This document shows, one piece after another, positions 1 to 5,031 of a DNA stretch of 5,031 nt. This DNA is from Pseudomonadota bacterium. Lineage in GTDB: Bacteria > Pseudomonadota > Gammaproteobacteria > Steroidobacterales > Steroidobacteraceae. The position numbers and the translations under genes are program-made. The stretch covers positions 1 through 5,031 of the forward strand of contig JAKCEJ010000230.1 of NCBI GenBank assembly GCA_021838065.1. The letters run 5' to 3'. The notes under the pieces are model-generated. The model made no database searches. It saw only the letters and a list, made by a program, of their open reading frames with translations, and had not been told where the DNA came from. Each line of letters opens with the position of its first letter. Within the stretch, counting starts at the first letter, position 1.

Positions 1-419
1 CCTCCAAATTCCCCGGCATTCATCGCGAGCGCACCGCCGAGGGTGCCCGGGATGCCGGCGAAGAACTCCGCCGGGCCGAGTCCCCAGCGGATGCACTGGC
101 GCGCGATGCGCGCGCACGCGACGCCGCTCTCGCCGTACACCGTGGTGTCGCCGGTGCGCTCGAGCCGCTCGAGCGCACCGTGCGTGCTCACCACCACGCC
201 GCGCAGGCCGCCGTCGCGCACCAGAAGGTTGCTGCCGAGACCGACCCAGAACACTGGCACCTCGCAGGGCAGCGAGCGCAGGAACGCCGCCAGATCCGCG
301 CGGCTCTCGGGCGTGAAGAAGATCTCCGCCGGACCGCCGACGTGCCATGAGGTGTGCCGGCTCATCGGCTCCTCGCGGCGGATGCGCGGCAGGAACTGCG
401 TGGCGAGCGCGAGCGTCAC
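1..419 (-). CDS. murB: UDP-N-acetylenolpyruvoylglucosamine reductase (MurB), 3' end missing
   Basis: Cytoplasmic FAD enzyme that reduces UDP-GlcNAc-enolpyruvate with NADPH to UDP-MurNAc, the substrate of the adjacent MurC. Only the first 139 codons are in the window; the rest runs off its low-coordinate end. Visible motifs fit the FAD-binding half: RHTSWHVGGPAEIF (21-34), VGLGSNLLVRDGG (59-71), GESGV (96-100) and EFFAGIPGTLGGALAMNAG (118-136). The GIPGTLGGALAMN form is that of the short type II MurB (Thermotoga or Staphylococcus style), not E. coli type I (IPGCVGSSPIQN). The start is GTG at 419. It overlaps the murC TGA (GTGA), has GGAGAGG just upstream and leaves about 20 residues before RHTSW, as is usual; ATG at residue 19 would begin almost inside the domain. 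Odd points: MNAGEFGG where MNAGAFGGE or MNAGAYGGE is usual, and a 13-bp inverted repeat in codons 80-90. A ddl gene commonly comes next in this arrangement but is not visible. Confidence 0.95.
   Translation of the reverse strand, partial: MTLALATQFLPRIRREEPMSRHTSWHVGGPAEIFFTPESRADLAAFLRSLPCEVPVFWVGLGSNLLVRDGGLRGVVVSTHGALERLERTGDTTVYGESGVACARIARQCIRWGLGPAEFFAGIPGTLGGALAMNAGEFG
152..180 (-). repeat. 13-bp perfect inverted repeat (hairpin) inside murB
   Basis: Arms at 152-164 and 168-180 are exact reverse complements (CGGTGCGCTCGAG on the minus strand) separated by three bases, so the murB mRNA could fold into a very stable GC-rich stem-loop. It covers codons 80-90 (around ALERLERT). No T run follows on the transcribed strand, so it is not an ordinary intrinsic terminator. 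Part of the symmetry comes from the repeated Leu-Glu-Arg codons and the self-complementary CTCGAG, but the match extends beyond them. Confidence 0.7.
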
Positions 420-1882
420 GGGCCTCTCCGCGGCGGCAGCAGCGCCGTCAGTCTCGCCGCGAGCCCATGCGCGACGGCGCTGATGTTGCCCGCGCCCATG
501 GTGACGATGAGGTCGCCGTCGCGGATCACATCGCGCAGCGCCTCGGCCAGATCCTCCACCCGCTCGACGAACAGCGGCTCGACCTGGCCGCGGCTGCGCA
601 CGGCGCGGCAGATCGCGCGCCCGTCGGCGCCGGCGATCGGCGCCTCGCCGGCGGCGTACACCTCGGTGACCAAAAGCACCTCGACTCCCGCGAGCACCTT
701 GCCGAAGTCATCGATGAGGTCGTGCGTGCGGCTGTAGCGGTGCGGCTGGAAGGCAAGCACGATGCGCCGGCCGGGGTAGCCCTGGCGCAGCGCCTCGAGG
801 GTGGCGGCCACTTCGGTCGGATGGTGGCCGTAGTCATCGATCACCGTGACGCTGCCGGCTGCGGTGCTGATGTCGGCCACGTGCTGCAGGCGCCGGTCGA
901 TGCCCTGGAACTGCGCGAGCGCCCGGCCGATCGACGCATCGGCGATGCCCAGATCGGTGGCCACCGCGATCGCCGCCAGCGCGTTCAACACGTTGTGCGT
1001 CCCAGGCAGGTTGACGGTGACCTCGAGCGCTCCGCCCGAGGGGCGAGTCACGGTGAAGCGCGTTCGGAGACCTTCGCGGCGCACCTCGACGGCGCGCACG
1101 TCCGCGTCGGCCGAGAGGCCGTACGTGAGGACGTGCCGGCCGACGCGCGGCACGATCGCCCGCACGTTCTCACAATCCAGGCAGAGCACGGCCAGCCCGT
1201 AGAACGGCAGGTTGTGCAGAAAATCGACGAAGCTCTGCGCCAGGCGCGCGAAATCCCCGCCATGGGTGGCGAGGTGATCGTTGTCGATGTTGGTCACCAC
1301 CGCCATGAGCGGCTGCAGGTGCATGAACGAGGCGTCGCTCTCGTCCGCCTCGGCGACCAGGTAGCGCCCCGAGCCGAGCCGGGCGTGGCTGCCGGCGCTC
1401 TTCAGGCGCCCGCCGATCACGAAGGTCGGATCCTCGCCGCCCTCGGCGAGGATGCTGGCGATGAGGCTGGTGGTGGTGGTCTTGCCGTGCGTGCCCGCCA
1501 CCGCGATGGCGTAGCGGAAGCGCATCAGCTCGGCGAGCATCTCGGCGCGCGAGACGACCGGGATGCGCTGCGCGAGCGCCGCGGCGACCTCCGGATTGTC
1601 CTTCGCCACGGCGCCGGAGACCACCAGCGCGTCGGCGCCGGCGATGTTGGCGGCGGCGTGGCCCAAGGTGATGCGCGCCCCGAGGCCGCCGAGCCGCTCG
1701 GTCACCGCGCTCGCGCGCAGATCCGAGCCCTGGACGTGGTAGCCGAGATTGAGCAGCACCTCGGCGATGCCGCTCATGCCGCTGCCGCCGATGCCGACGA
1801 AGTGAATGGTCTCGATGCGGCGCATGCGGTCGATGCCGCACGGGCCGCGCCGCTCGCCTGTCGTATCGAGCGGGCCGCTCAT
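416..1882 (-). CDS. murC: UDP-N-acetylmuramate--L-alanine ligase (MurC)
   Basis: Cytoplasmic ATP-dependent ligase that adds L-alanine to UDP-MurNAc, the first amino acid of the stem peptide. It has 488 residues (E. coli 491) and all three Mur ligase domains. The Rossmann-like UDP-binding domain begins with IHFVGIGGSGMSGIAEVL (26-43). The central ATPase domain has the P-loop GTHGKTTTT (130-138), EADESDASF (178-186) and NIDNDHLATHGGDF (198-211). The C-terminal domain follows GTHNVLNALAA (294-304), with DDYGHHPTEV (349-358), FQPHRYSRT (378-386), EVYAAGEAPIAGAD (407-420) and MGAGNI (462-467). The HHPTE and AGEAPI motifs separate MurC from the other Mur ligases. The start is ATG at 1882, giving an ATGA overlap with murG and a strong GGGGAGGG site. 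An ATG at 1825 (residue 20, MRRIETIHF) lacks a Shine-Dalgarno sequence; E. coli MurC has a similar short extension before MRRV. One small oddity is GIDRRLQ (327-333), where RRF is usual. Confidence 0.97.
   Translation of the reverse strand: MSGPLDTTGERRGPCGIDRMRRIETIHFVGIGGSGMSGIAEVLLNLGYHVQGSDLRASAVTERLGGLGARITLGHAAANIAGADALVVSGAVAKDNPEVAAALAQRIPVVSRAEMLAELMRFRYAIAVAGTHGKTTTTSLIASILAEGGEDPTFVIGGRLKSAGSHARLGSGRYLVAEADESDASFMHLQPLMAVVTNIDNDHLATHGGDFARLAQSFVDFLHNLPFYGLAVLCLDCENVRAIVPRVGRHVLTYGLSADADVRAVEVRREGLRTRFTVTRPSGGALEVTVNLPGTHNVLNALAAIAVATDLGIADASIGRALAQFQGIDRRLQHVADISTAAGSVTVIDDYGHHPTEVAATLEALRQGYPGRRIVLAFQPHRYSRTHDLIDDFGKVLAGVEVLLVTEVYAAGEAPIAGADGRAICRAVRSRGQVEPLFVERVEDLAEALRDVIRDGDLIVTMGAGNISAVAHGLAARLTALLPPRRGP
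423..429 (-). promoter_or_regulatory. Ribosome binding site of murB
   Basis: GGAGAGG on the minus strand, three bases before the GTG at 419 (its GGAG part ends six bases before). It lies in the Pro-Arg-Arg codons at the end of murC and supports GTG as the murB start. Confidence 0.72.
1430..1453 (-). repeat. 10-bp inverted repeat (hairpin) inside murC
   Basis: Arms at 1430-1439 and 1444-1453 are exact reverse complements (ATCCTCGCCG on the minus strand) with a four-base loop, AGGG. The element covers codons of ILAEGGEDP (144-152), shortly after the MurC P-loop. No T run follows. It may simply reflect GC-rich codon choice; any role in mRNA folding is inference. Confidence 0.5.
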
Positions 1883-2961
1883 GCAGCCCTCCCCAGGTAC
1901 TTCAGGCAGCACTCGGCGAGCTGCTCGGTCGCCTCGGGCCGGGCGAGCGAGCGGGCACGCTCGGCCATGTCCACGAGCCGGCCGCGCTCGGCGCACAGGC
2001 GCTCGAGCTCGGCGGCGAGCCGCTCGGCCGTCAGCTCACGCTCGGGCATGAGCACGGCGGCGCCCTGGCGCACCAGCAGGCGCGCATTGTGCGTCTGGTG
2101 ATCATCGACGGCGGCGGGAAACGGCACGAGCACCGAGCCGATGCCGGCGGCGGCGAGCTCCGAGACCGTGAGCGCTCCGGCGCGGCAGATCACGAGGTCG
2201 GCCCAGGCGTAGGCGGCGGCCATGTCGCCGATGAACGGCTGCACGTCGGCCGCGACACCCGCGTCGGCGTAACTCTGCCGGCACGCCTCGATCCAGCGCT
2301 CGCCGGCCTGATGGCGCACCTCGAAGCGGCAGGCGGCCGCGCGCGCCAGGGCATACGGCACCACGGTGTTGAGTCGCACCGCACCCTGGCTGCCGCCGAT
2401 GACCAGCACCCGCACCGCCCCGCTGCGCCCGGCGAGGCGCTCGCGCGGCGGGGCGAGCGAGGCAATCTCGCGGCGCACCGGATTGCCGATGGTGCGGGCG
2501 CGCACGGCCGGGCCGAAGCTGCCGGGGAAGGCCTCGAGCACCTCGCGCGCGAGCGGCGCGAGCGTGCGGTTGGTGAAGCCGGCGATCGCATTCTGCTCGT
2601 GGATGAGGAGCGGGCGGCGGGTGAGCCAGGCGGCGATCCCGCCGGGGCCGGTCACGAATCCCCCGAGGCCCACCACCACCCGCGGGCGGCGGCGGCGCAT
2701 CACGGCGAGCGCCTGCCACAGCGCCACGGTGAGCCGCCACGGCGCCGCCAGGCGGGTCTTCCAGCCCTTGCCGCGCAGCCCGCCCACCGCGAGCCACTCG
2801 ATGGCGATGCCCTCGGCCGGCACCAGGCGCGCCTCGATCCCGCGGTGCGTGCCGAGCCAGACGACCTCCACGGAGTGCGCGCGCAGGCTGCGGGCGAGCG
2901 CGAGCGCCGGGAACACATGCCCGCCGGTGCCGCCGGCCATGATGAGGATGGGACCGTTCAC
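1879..2961 (-). CDS. murG: UDP-GlcNAc:undecaprenyl-pyrophosphoryl-MurNAc-pentapeptide N-acetylglucosaminyltransferase (MurG)
   Basis: Peripheral membrane GT-B glycosyltransferase (family GT28) on the cytoplasmic face. It transfers GlcNAc from UDP-GlcNAc to lipid I, giving lipid II. It has 360 residues, about the usual length (E. coli 355). The N-terminal domain has the glycine-rich loop GGTGGH (10-15), the second loop GLGGFVTGP (98-106), HEQN (121-124) and NPVR (160-163). The C-terminal domain has the third loop GGSQGA (189-194) and the UDP-GlcNAc site CRAGALTVSELAAAG (259-273), where Glu268 aligns with the ribose-binding Glu of E. coli MurG. DDHQTHNA (286-293) follows. The start is GTG at 2961: it overlaps the ftsW TGA (GTGA), has GGAGGA six bases upstream, and places the first beta strand ILIMAGGTGG correctly. 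The open frame upstream is an out-of-frame shadow of ftsW. The next Met (residue 8) would remove that strand. The TGA overlaps the murC ATG. Confidence 0.97.
   Translation of the reverse strand: MNGPILIMAGGTGGHVFPALALARSLRAHSVEVVWLGTHRGIEARLVPAEGIAIEWLAVGGLRGKGWKTRLAAPWRLTVALWQALAVMRRRRPRVVVGLGGFVTGPGGIAAWLTRRPLLIHEQNAIAGFTNRTLAPLAREVLEAFPGSFGPAVRARTIGNPVRREIASLAPPRERLAGRSGAVRVLVIGGSQGAVRLNTVVPYALARAAACRFEVRHQAGERWIEACRQSYADAGVAADVQPFIGDMAAAYAWADLVICRAGALTVSELAAAGIGSVLVPFPAAVDDHQTHNARLLVRQGAAVLMPERELTAERLAAELERLCAERGRLVDMAERARSLARPEATEQLAECCLKYLGRAA
1887..1894 (-). promoter_or_regulatory. Ribosome binding site of murC
   Basis: GGGGAGGG on the minus strand, with GGAGG ending five bases before the ATG at 1882, inside the last codons of murG (LGRAA). 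It favours the ATG at 1882 over the in-frame ATG at 1825, which has no purine-rich sequence ahead of it. Confidence 0.82.
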
Positions 2962-4154
2962 TGCGCGTCCTCCGCGCGCAGCCGCGCCGCGCCGCGGCTC
3001 TCGATCATCGCCTCGTGATAGATCCGCAGCAGCAGCCCCACCCACACCAGCGTCATGATCATGCTCGAGCGTCCGTAGCTCATCATCGGCAGCGTCAGTC
3101 CCTTGGTCGGCAGGATCCCCATGTTCACGCCGATGTTGATGAAGGTCTGCATGCCGAGCCACAGGCCGAAGCCGGCGGCGAGCAGGCGCTGGAAGGTGAG
3201 CCCGGCGCGCGCGGCGAACTCGGCGATCTGAAAGGCGCGCCACACGAGCGCCCCGAGCAGCCCGATGGTGAACAGCACGCCGGCAAGCCCGAGCTCCTCG
3301 GCGAGCACCGCGAAGAGGAAGTCGGTGTGCGCCTCGGGCAGATAGAACAGCTTCTGCACGCTGTTGCCGAGGCCCACGCCGAACCACTTGCCGCGCCCGA
3401 TCGCGATCAGCGACTGCGTGAGCTGAAAGCCGGCGCCGTAGGGGGACGCCCAGGGATCGATGAAGTTGGTGATGCGCCGCAGGCGGTAGGCGGAGGTCAC
3501 CGCGAGCAGCCCGAAGGCGGCCACCGCCACCACCGTGAGCACCACCACGTAGCGCAGGCGCGCGCCGGCGAGAAACAGCATGCCGAAGCCGGTGGCGAAC
3601 AGCACCGCCGCGGAGCCGAAATCCGGCTCCCCGAGCAGCAGCGCCGCGATGAGCGCCAGCAGCGCGAGCGGCTTGACGAGCCCGCCGAAGCTCTCGTGCA
3701 GCTCATCCTGGCGGCGCGTCGCGTAGCTGGCGATGTAGACCATCACCAGCACGCTGGCGAGCTCGGAGACCTGGAAGCTGAGCCCGGCGAGGTGCAGCCA
3801 GCGCCGCCCGCCGTTGACGCGCACGCCGAGCCCGGGCACCAGCACCGCCAGCAAGAGCACGATCGCCCCGATCATCAGCCACGGCGAGAGCCGCTCCAGC
3901 CGCTCGCACTTGAAGGAGAACGCGAACACGGCGCCGGCGACCCCGAGCGCCACCGCGATCAGCTGGCGCTCGAGAAAATAGAACGGCTGGCCGGTGTACT
4001 GATGGGCGATCGAGATCGACGCGGAGCTCATCATGATCAGCCCGAACAGCACGATCGCGAGCACCAGCGCCAGCGTCACGCTGTCGATGTAGATGGTCCG
4101 TCCGCGCCCGCTCGAGCGGGCGAAGGACATCGGTGTGCGCTCCGCAACGCTCAT
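2958..4154 (-). CDS. ftsW: SEDS-family septal peptidoglycan glycosyltransferase FtsW
   Basis: Integral inner-membrane protein that polymerises lipid II into septal glycan, working with FtsI. It has 398 residues, a normal FtsW length. About ten membrane segments can be read, at roughly 25-45, 64-80, 92-110, 130-146, 160-176, 180-197, 201-220, 286-306, 321-345 and 354-378. The large periplasmic loop lies between the seventh and eighth. Family motifs include NGGRRWL (114-120), GEPDFGS (175-181), FIDPW (231-235), YLPEAHTDF (271-279) and ILPTKGLTLP (347-356). Asp278 aligns with the Asp regarded as catalytic in SEDS enzymes. Position next to murD and murG favours FtsW over RodA. The ATG at 4154 is chosen because it overlaps the murD stop (ATGA), has GGGAG eight bases upstream and gives a short cytoplasmic N-terminus; the reading frame stays open further upstream, but only as a shadow inside murD. 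Oddities: QVSELAS replaces the usual QPSELAK, and SYGRSS (359-364) replaces SYGGSS. Confidence 0.96.
   Translation of the reverse strand: MSVAERTPMSFARSSGRGRTIYIDSVTLALVLAIVLFGLIMMSSASISIAHQYTGQPFYFLERQLIAVALGVAGAVFAFSFKCERLERLSPWLMIGAIVLLLAVLVPGLGVRVNGGRRWLHLAGLSFQVSELASVLVMVYIASYATRRQDELHESFGGLVKPLALLALIAALLLGEPDFGSAAVLFATGFGMLFLAGARLRYVVVLTVVAVAAFGLLAVTSAYRLRRITNFIDPWASPYGAGFQLTQSLIAIGRGKWFGVGLGNSVQKLFYLPEAHTDFLFAVLAEELGLAGVLFTIGLLGALVWRAFQIAEFAARAGLTFQRLLAAGFGLWLGMQTFINIGVNMGILPTKGLTLPMMSYGRSSMIMTLVWVGLLLRIYHEAMIESRGAARLRAEDAQ
2968..2973 (-). promoter_or_regulatory. Ribosome binding site of murG
   Basis: GGAGGA on the minus strand, six bases before the GTG at 2961 and within the codons for the hydrophilic FtsW tail (RAEDAQ). 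This near-perfect Shine-Dalgarno sequence decides the GTG start of murG, which would otherwise be ambiguous because the open frame continues upstream. Confidence 0.82.
4105..4122 (-). repeat. 18-bp perfect palindrome near the 5' end of ftsW
   Basis: CGCCCGCTCGAGCGGGCG reads the same on both strands. It begins 33 bases into ftsW and encodes part of ARSSGRG in the cytoplasmic N-terminus before the first membrane segment. In mRNA it could fold as a 7-bp GC stem with a UCGA loop. It could affect early elongation or be a protein-binding site, but nothing here shows that it does. Confidence 0.5.
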
Positions 4155-5031
4155 GCCGGCAGCTCCCGCACAGCCTCGGCGAACGCCTCGCCCCGATGCG
4201 CGTAATCGCGAAACATGTCGAGGCTGGCGCACGCCGGGGACAGCAGCACGGTGTCGCCCGCCGCCGCGGCCCGCGCGGCCGCGCGCACCGCCTCCTGCAT
4301 CGAGCCGCACCGCTCGCTCGAGCAGACTCCCGCAAGCGCGCGGCCGATGCGCGCTGCGTCCCGGCCGATCAACACCACGTGCCGCGTCTTGCCGCGCAGC
4401 GCGGCCGCGAGCGGCGCGAAGTCCTGGTTCTTGCCCTCACCGCCGGCGATCAGCACGAGCGGCCCGTCGAGGCCGCTCACCGCCGCCAGGGTGGCCCCCA
4501 CGTTGGTGCCCTTGGAGTCGTTGATGTAGGTGACGCCGGCGACCTCGGCGACCCACTGCGTGCGATGGGCAAGACCGGGGAAGTCCTTCAGCTCCGCCAC
4601 CATGGCCGCGAGCGGCAGCTCGAGCGCCTCGCCGAGCGCGAGCGCCGCGAGCGCGTTGGCGGCGTTGTGCATCCCGCGCAAGCGCATCGAGCCGACCGGC
4701 AGCAGCCCCTCGCTGCCTCGCGCGAGCCAGCGTCCGCCGCGCTCGAGCACGGTATAGGCCGCGCCGCTCGCGCCATGCACCGAAAAACCGAGCGTGCGCT
4801 GGCCGCTGCGCGTCATGCGCGCGACCAGCGGGTCGTCGAGATTCACCACCGCCGTGTCGCAGCGCTCGAAAATGCGCGCCTTCGACAAGGCGTAATCCTC
4901 CAGCGAGGGATAGCGGTCAAGGTGGTCGGCGGTCACGTTGAGCACCGCGGCCGCCTTCAGATCGAGCGACTGAGTGGTGTCGAGCTGGAAGCTCGACAGC
5001 TCGAGCACGTAGAGCTCGGTCGAGCGCGCCG
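4151..5031 (-). CDS. murD: UDP-N-acetylmuramoyl-L-alanine--D-glutamate ligase (MurD), 5' end missing
   Basis: Cytoplasmic ATP-dependent ligase that adds D-glutamate to UDP-MurNAc-L-Ala in peptidoglycan precursor synthesis. The gene runs in through the window end. About 292 residues are visible, close to what remains of a 438-residue E. coli-type MurD after its first ~150 residues, so the N-terminal UDP-binding domain and the P-loop are outside. Counting from the first complete codon, ELSSFQ (10-15) and NVTADH (31-36) match the Mur ligase central domain, with Glu10 and His36 aligning with E. coli Glu157 and His183. Lys50 in ALSKARIF aligns with the carbamylated Lys198. Further on come HNAANALAAL, HRTQWV, INDSKGTNVG and, near the end, LSPACASLDMF, all MurD signatures; the last three identify MurD rather than another Mur ligase. 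No frameshift is seen. Its TGA overlaps the ftsW ATG by four bases. A GTG at 5008 is internal (it encodes Val in ELYVLELSS) and is not a start. Confidence 0.97.
   Translation of the reverse strand, partial: ARSTELYVLELSSFQLDTTQSLDLKAAAVLNVTADHLDRYPSLEDYALSKARIFERCDTAVVNLDDPLVARMTRSGQRTLGFSVHGASGAAYTVLERGGRWLARGSEGLLPVGSMRLRGMHNAANALAALALGEALELPLAAMVAELKDFPGLAHRTQWVAEVAGVTYINDSKGTNVGATLAAVSGLDGPLVLIAGGEGKNQDFAPLAAALRGKTRHVVLIGRDAARIGRALAGVCSSERCGSMQEAVRAAARAAAAGDTVLLSPACASLDMFRDYAHRGEAFAEAVRELPA
4163..4167 (-). promoter_or_regulatory. Ribosome binding site of ftsW
   Basis: GGGAG on the minus strand, eight bases before the ATG at 4154 and inside the last codons of murD. It supports the ATG that overlaps the murD stop as the ftsW start, and fits re-initiation by ribosomes finishing murD. 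Seen in sequence; function is inferred. Confidence 0.75.

Noticed and set aside
1466..1473. GCTGGTGG on the plus strand, identical to the E. coli Chi octamer
   Set aside because: It arises from the run of Thr codons (ACC) in the MurC P-loop, and Chi function in this organism is unknown.
347..2101. A 584-codon plus-strand open frame antisense to murC and part of murG
   Set aside because: Long antisense frames are expected opposite GC-rich genes with G/C third positions. Its translation is mostly Ala, Arg, Gly, His and Asp with no recognisable motif, while murC on the other strand is a clear full-length enzyme.
2962..3387. Upstream extension of the murG frame by 142 codons into ftsW
   Set aside because: The extra residues are an Arg/Ala-rich out-of-frame reading of ftsW. 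GGAGGA plus the GTG at 2961 fit the MurG N-terminus.
3612..3630. 7-bp inverted repeat (GGAGCCG ... CGGCTCC) in ftsW
   Set aside because: Short stem over the conserved GEPDFGS codons; protein constraint and GC content explain it.
3015..4205. A 396-codon plus-strand open frame antisense to ftsW
   Set aside because: It mirrors the membrane-segment codons of ftsW, giving His/Gln/Arg/Glu-rich low-complexity protein, with no domain and no convincing start. Treated as a shadow.
4751..4757. TATA-like sequence inside murD as a possible internal promoter -10 element
   Set aside because: An isolated AT-rich heptamer with no -35 partner; no support for transcription initiation there.

Overview
The window is one uninterrupted minus-strand block of the division and cell wall (dcw) cluster. 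Read in the direction of transcription (high to low coordinates) it holds murD (3' part only), ftsW, murG, murC and murB (5' part only). Every base lies in a gene. There is no intergenic gap, and I see no RNA gene, mobile element, CRISPR array, promoter or terminator that I can support.

Organism: the DNA is very GC-rich (about 70% by eye), with third codon positions almost always G or C. The order murD-ftsW-murG-murC is the standard proteobacterial one. MurC, MurD and MurG resemble gammaproteobacterial proteins in length and motifs. A MurB with the short type II pattern directly follows murC, unlike E. coli, where ddlB follows murC and murB lies elsewhere. The best guess is a high-GC gammaproteobacterium outside the enterics. 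This is inference from motifs, not a placement.

Layout: murD (window end to 4151) carries the central and C-terminal parts of the D-glutamate ligase. ftsW (4154-2958) encodes the SEDS-family septal glycan polymerase. murG (2961-1879) makes lipid II. murC (1882-416) adds L-alanine to UDP-MurNAc. murB (419 to window start) encodes the enzyme that makes UDP-MurNAc. All four junctions are 4-base stop/start overlaps, alternating ATGA, GTGA, ATGA, GTGA. Each has a purine-rich ribosome binding site inside the end of the upstream gene, so the block looks like one translationally coupled operon.

How the genes work together: MurB and MurC form UDP-MurNAc and UDP-MurNAc-L-Ala, and MurD adds D-Glu. Later ligases and MraY, outside the window, carry the product to lipid I. 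MurG then makes lipid II, which FtsW polymerises at the septum with its partner FtsI.

Nothing here looks like an undescribed system. The points most worth a second look are departures from near-invariant SEDS motifs in FtsW, a long perfect inverted repeat inside murB, two smaller hairpins in murC and ftsW, and an odd codon stretch at the very edge of the window in murB.
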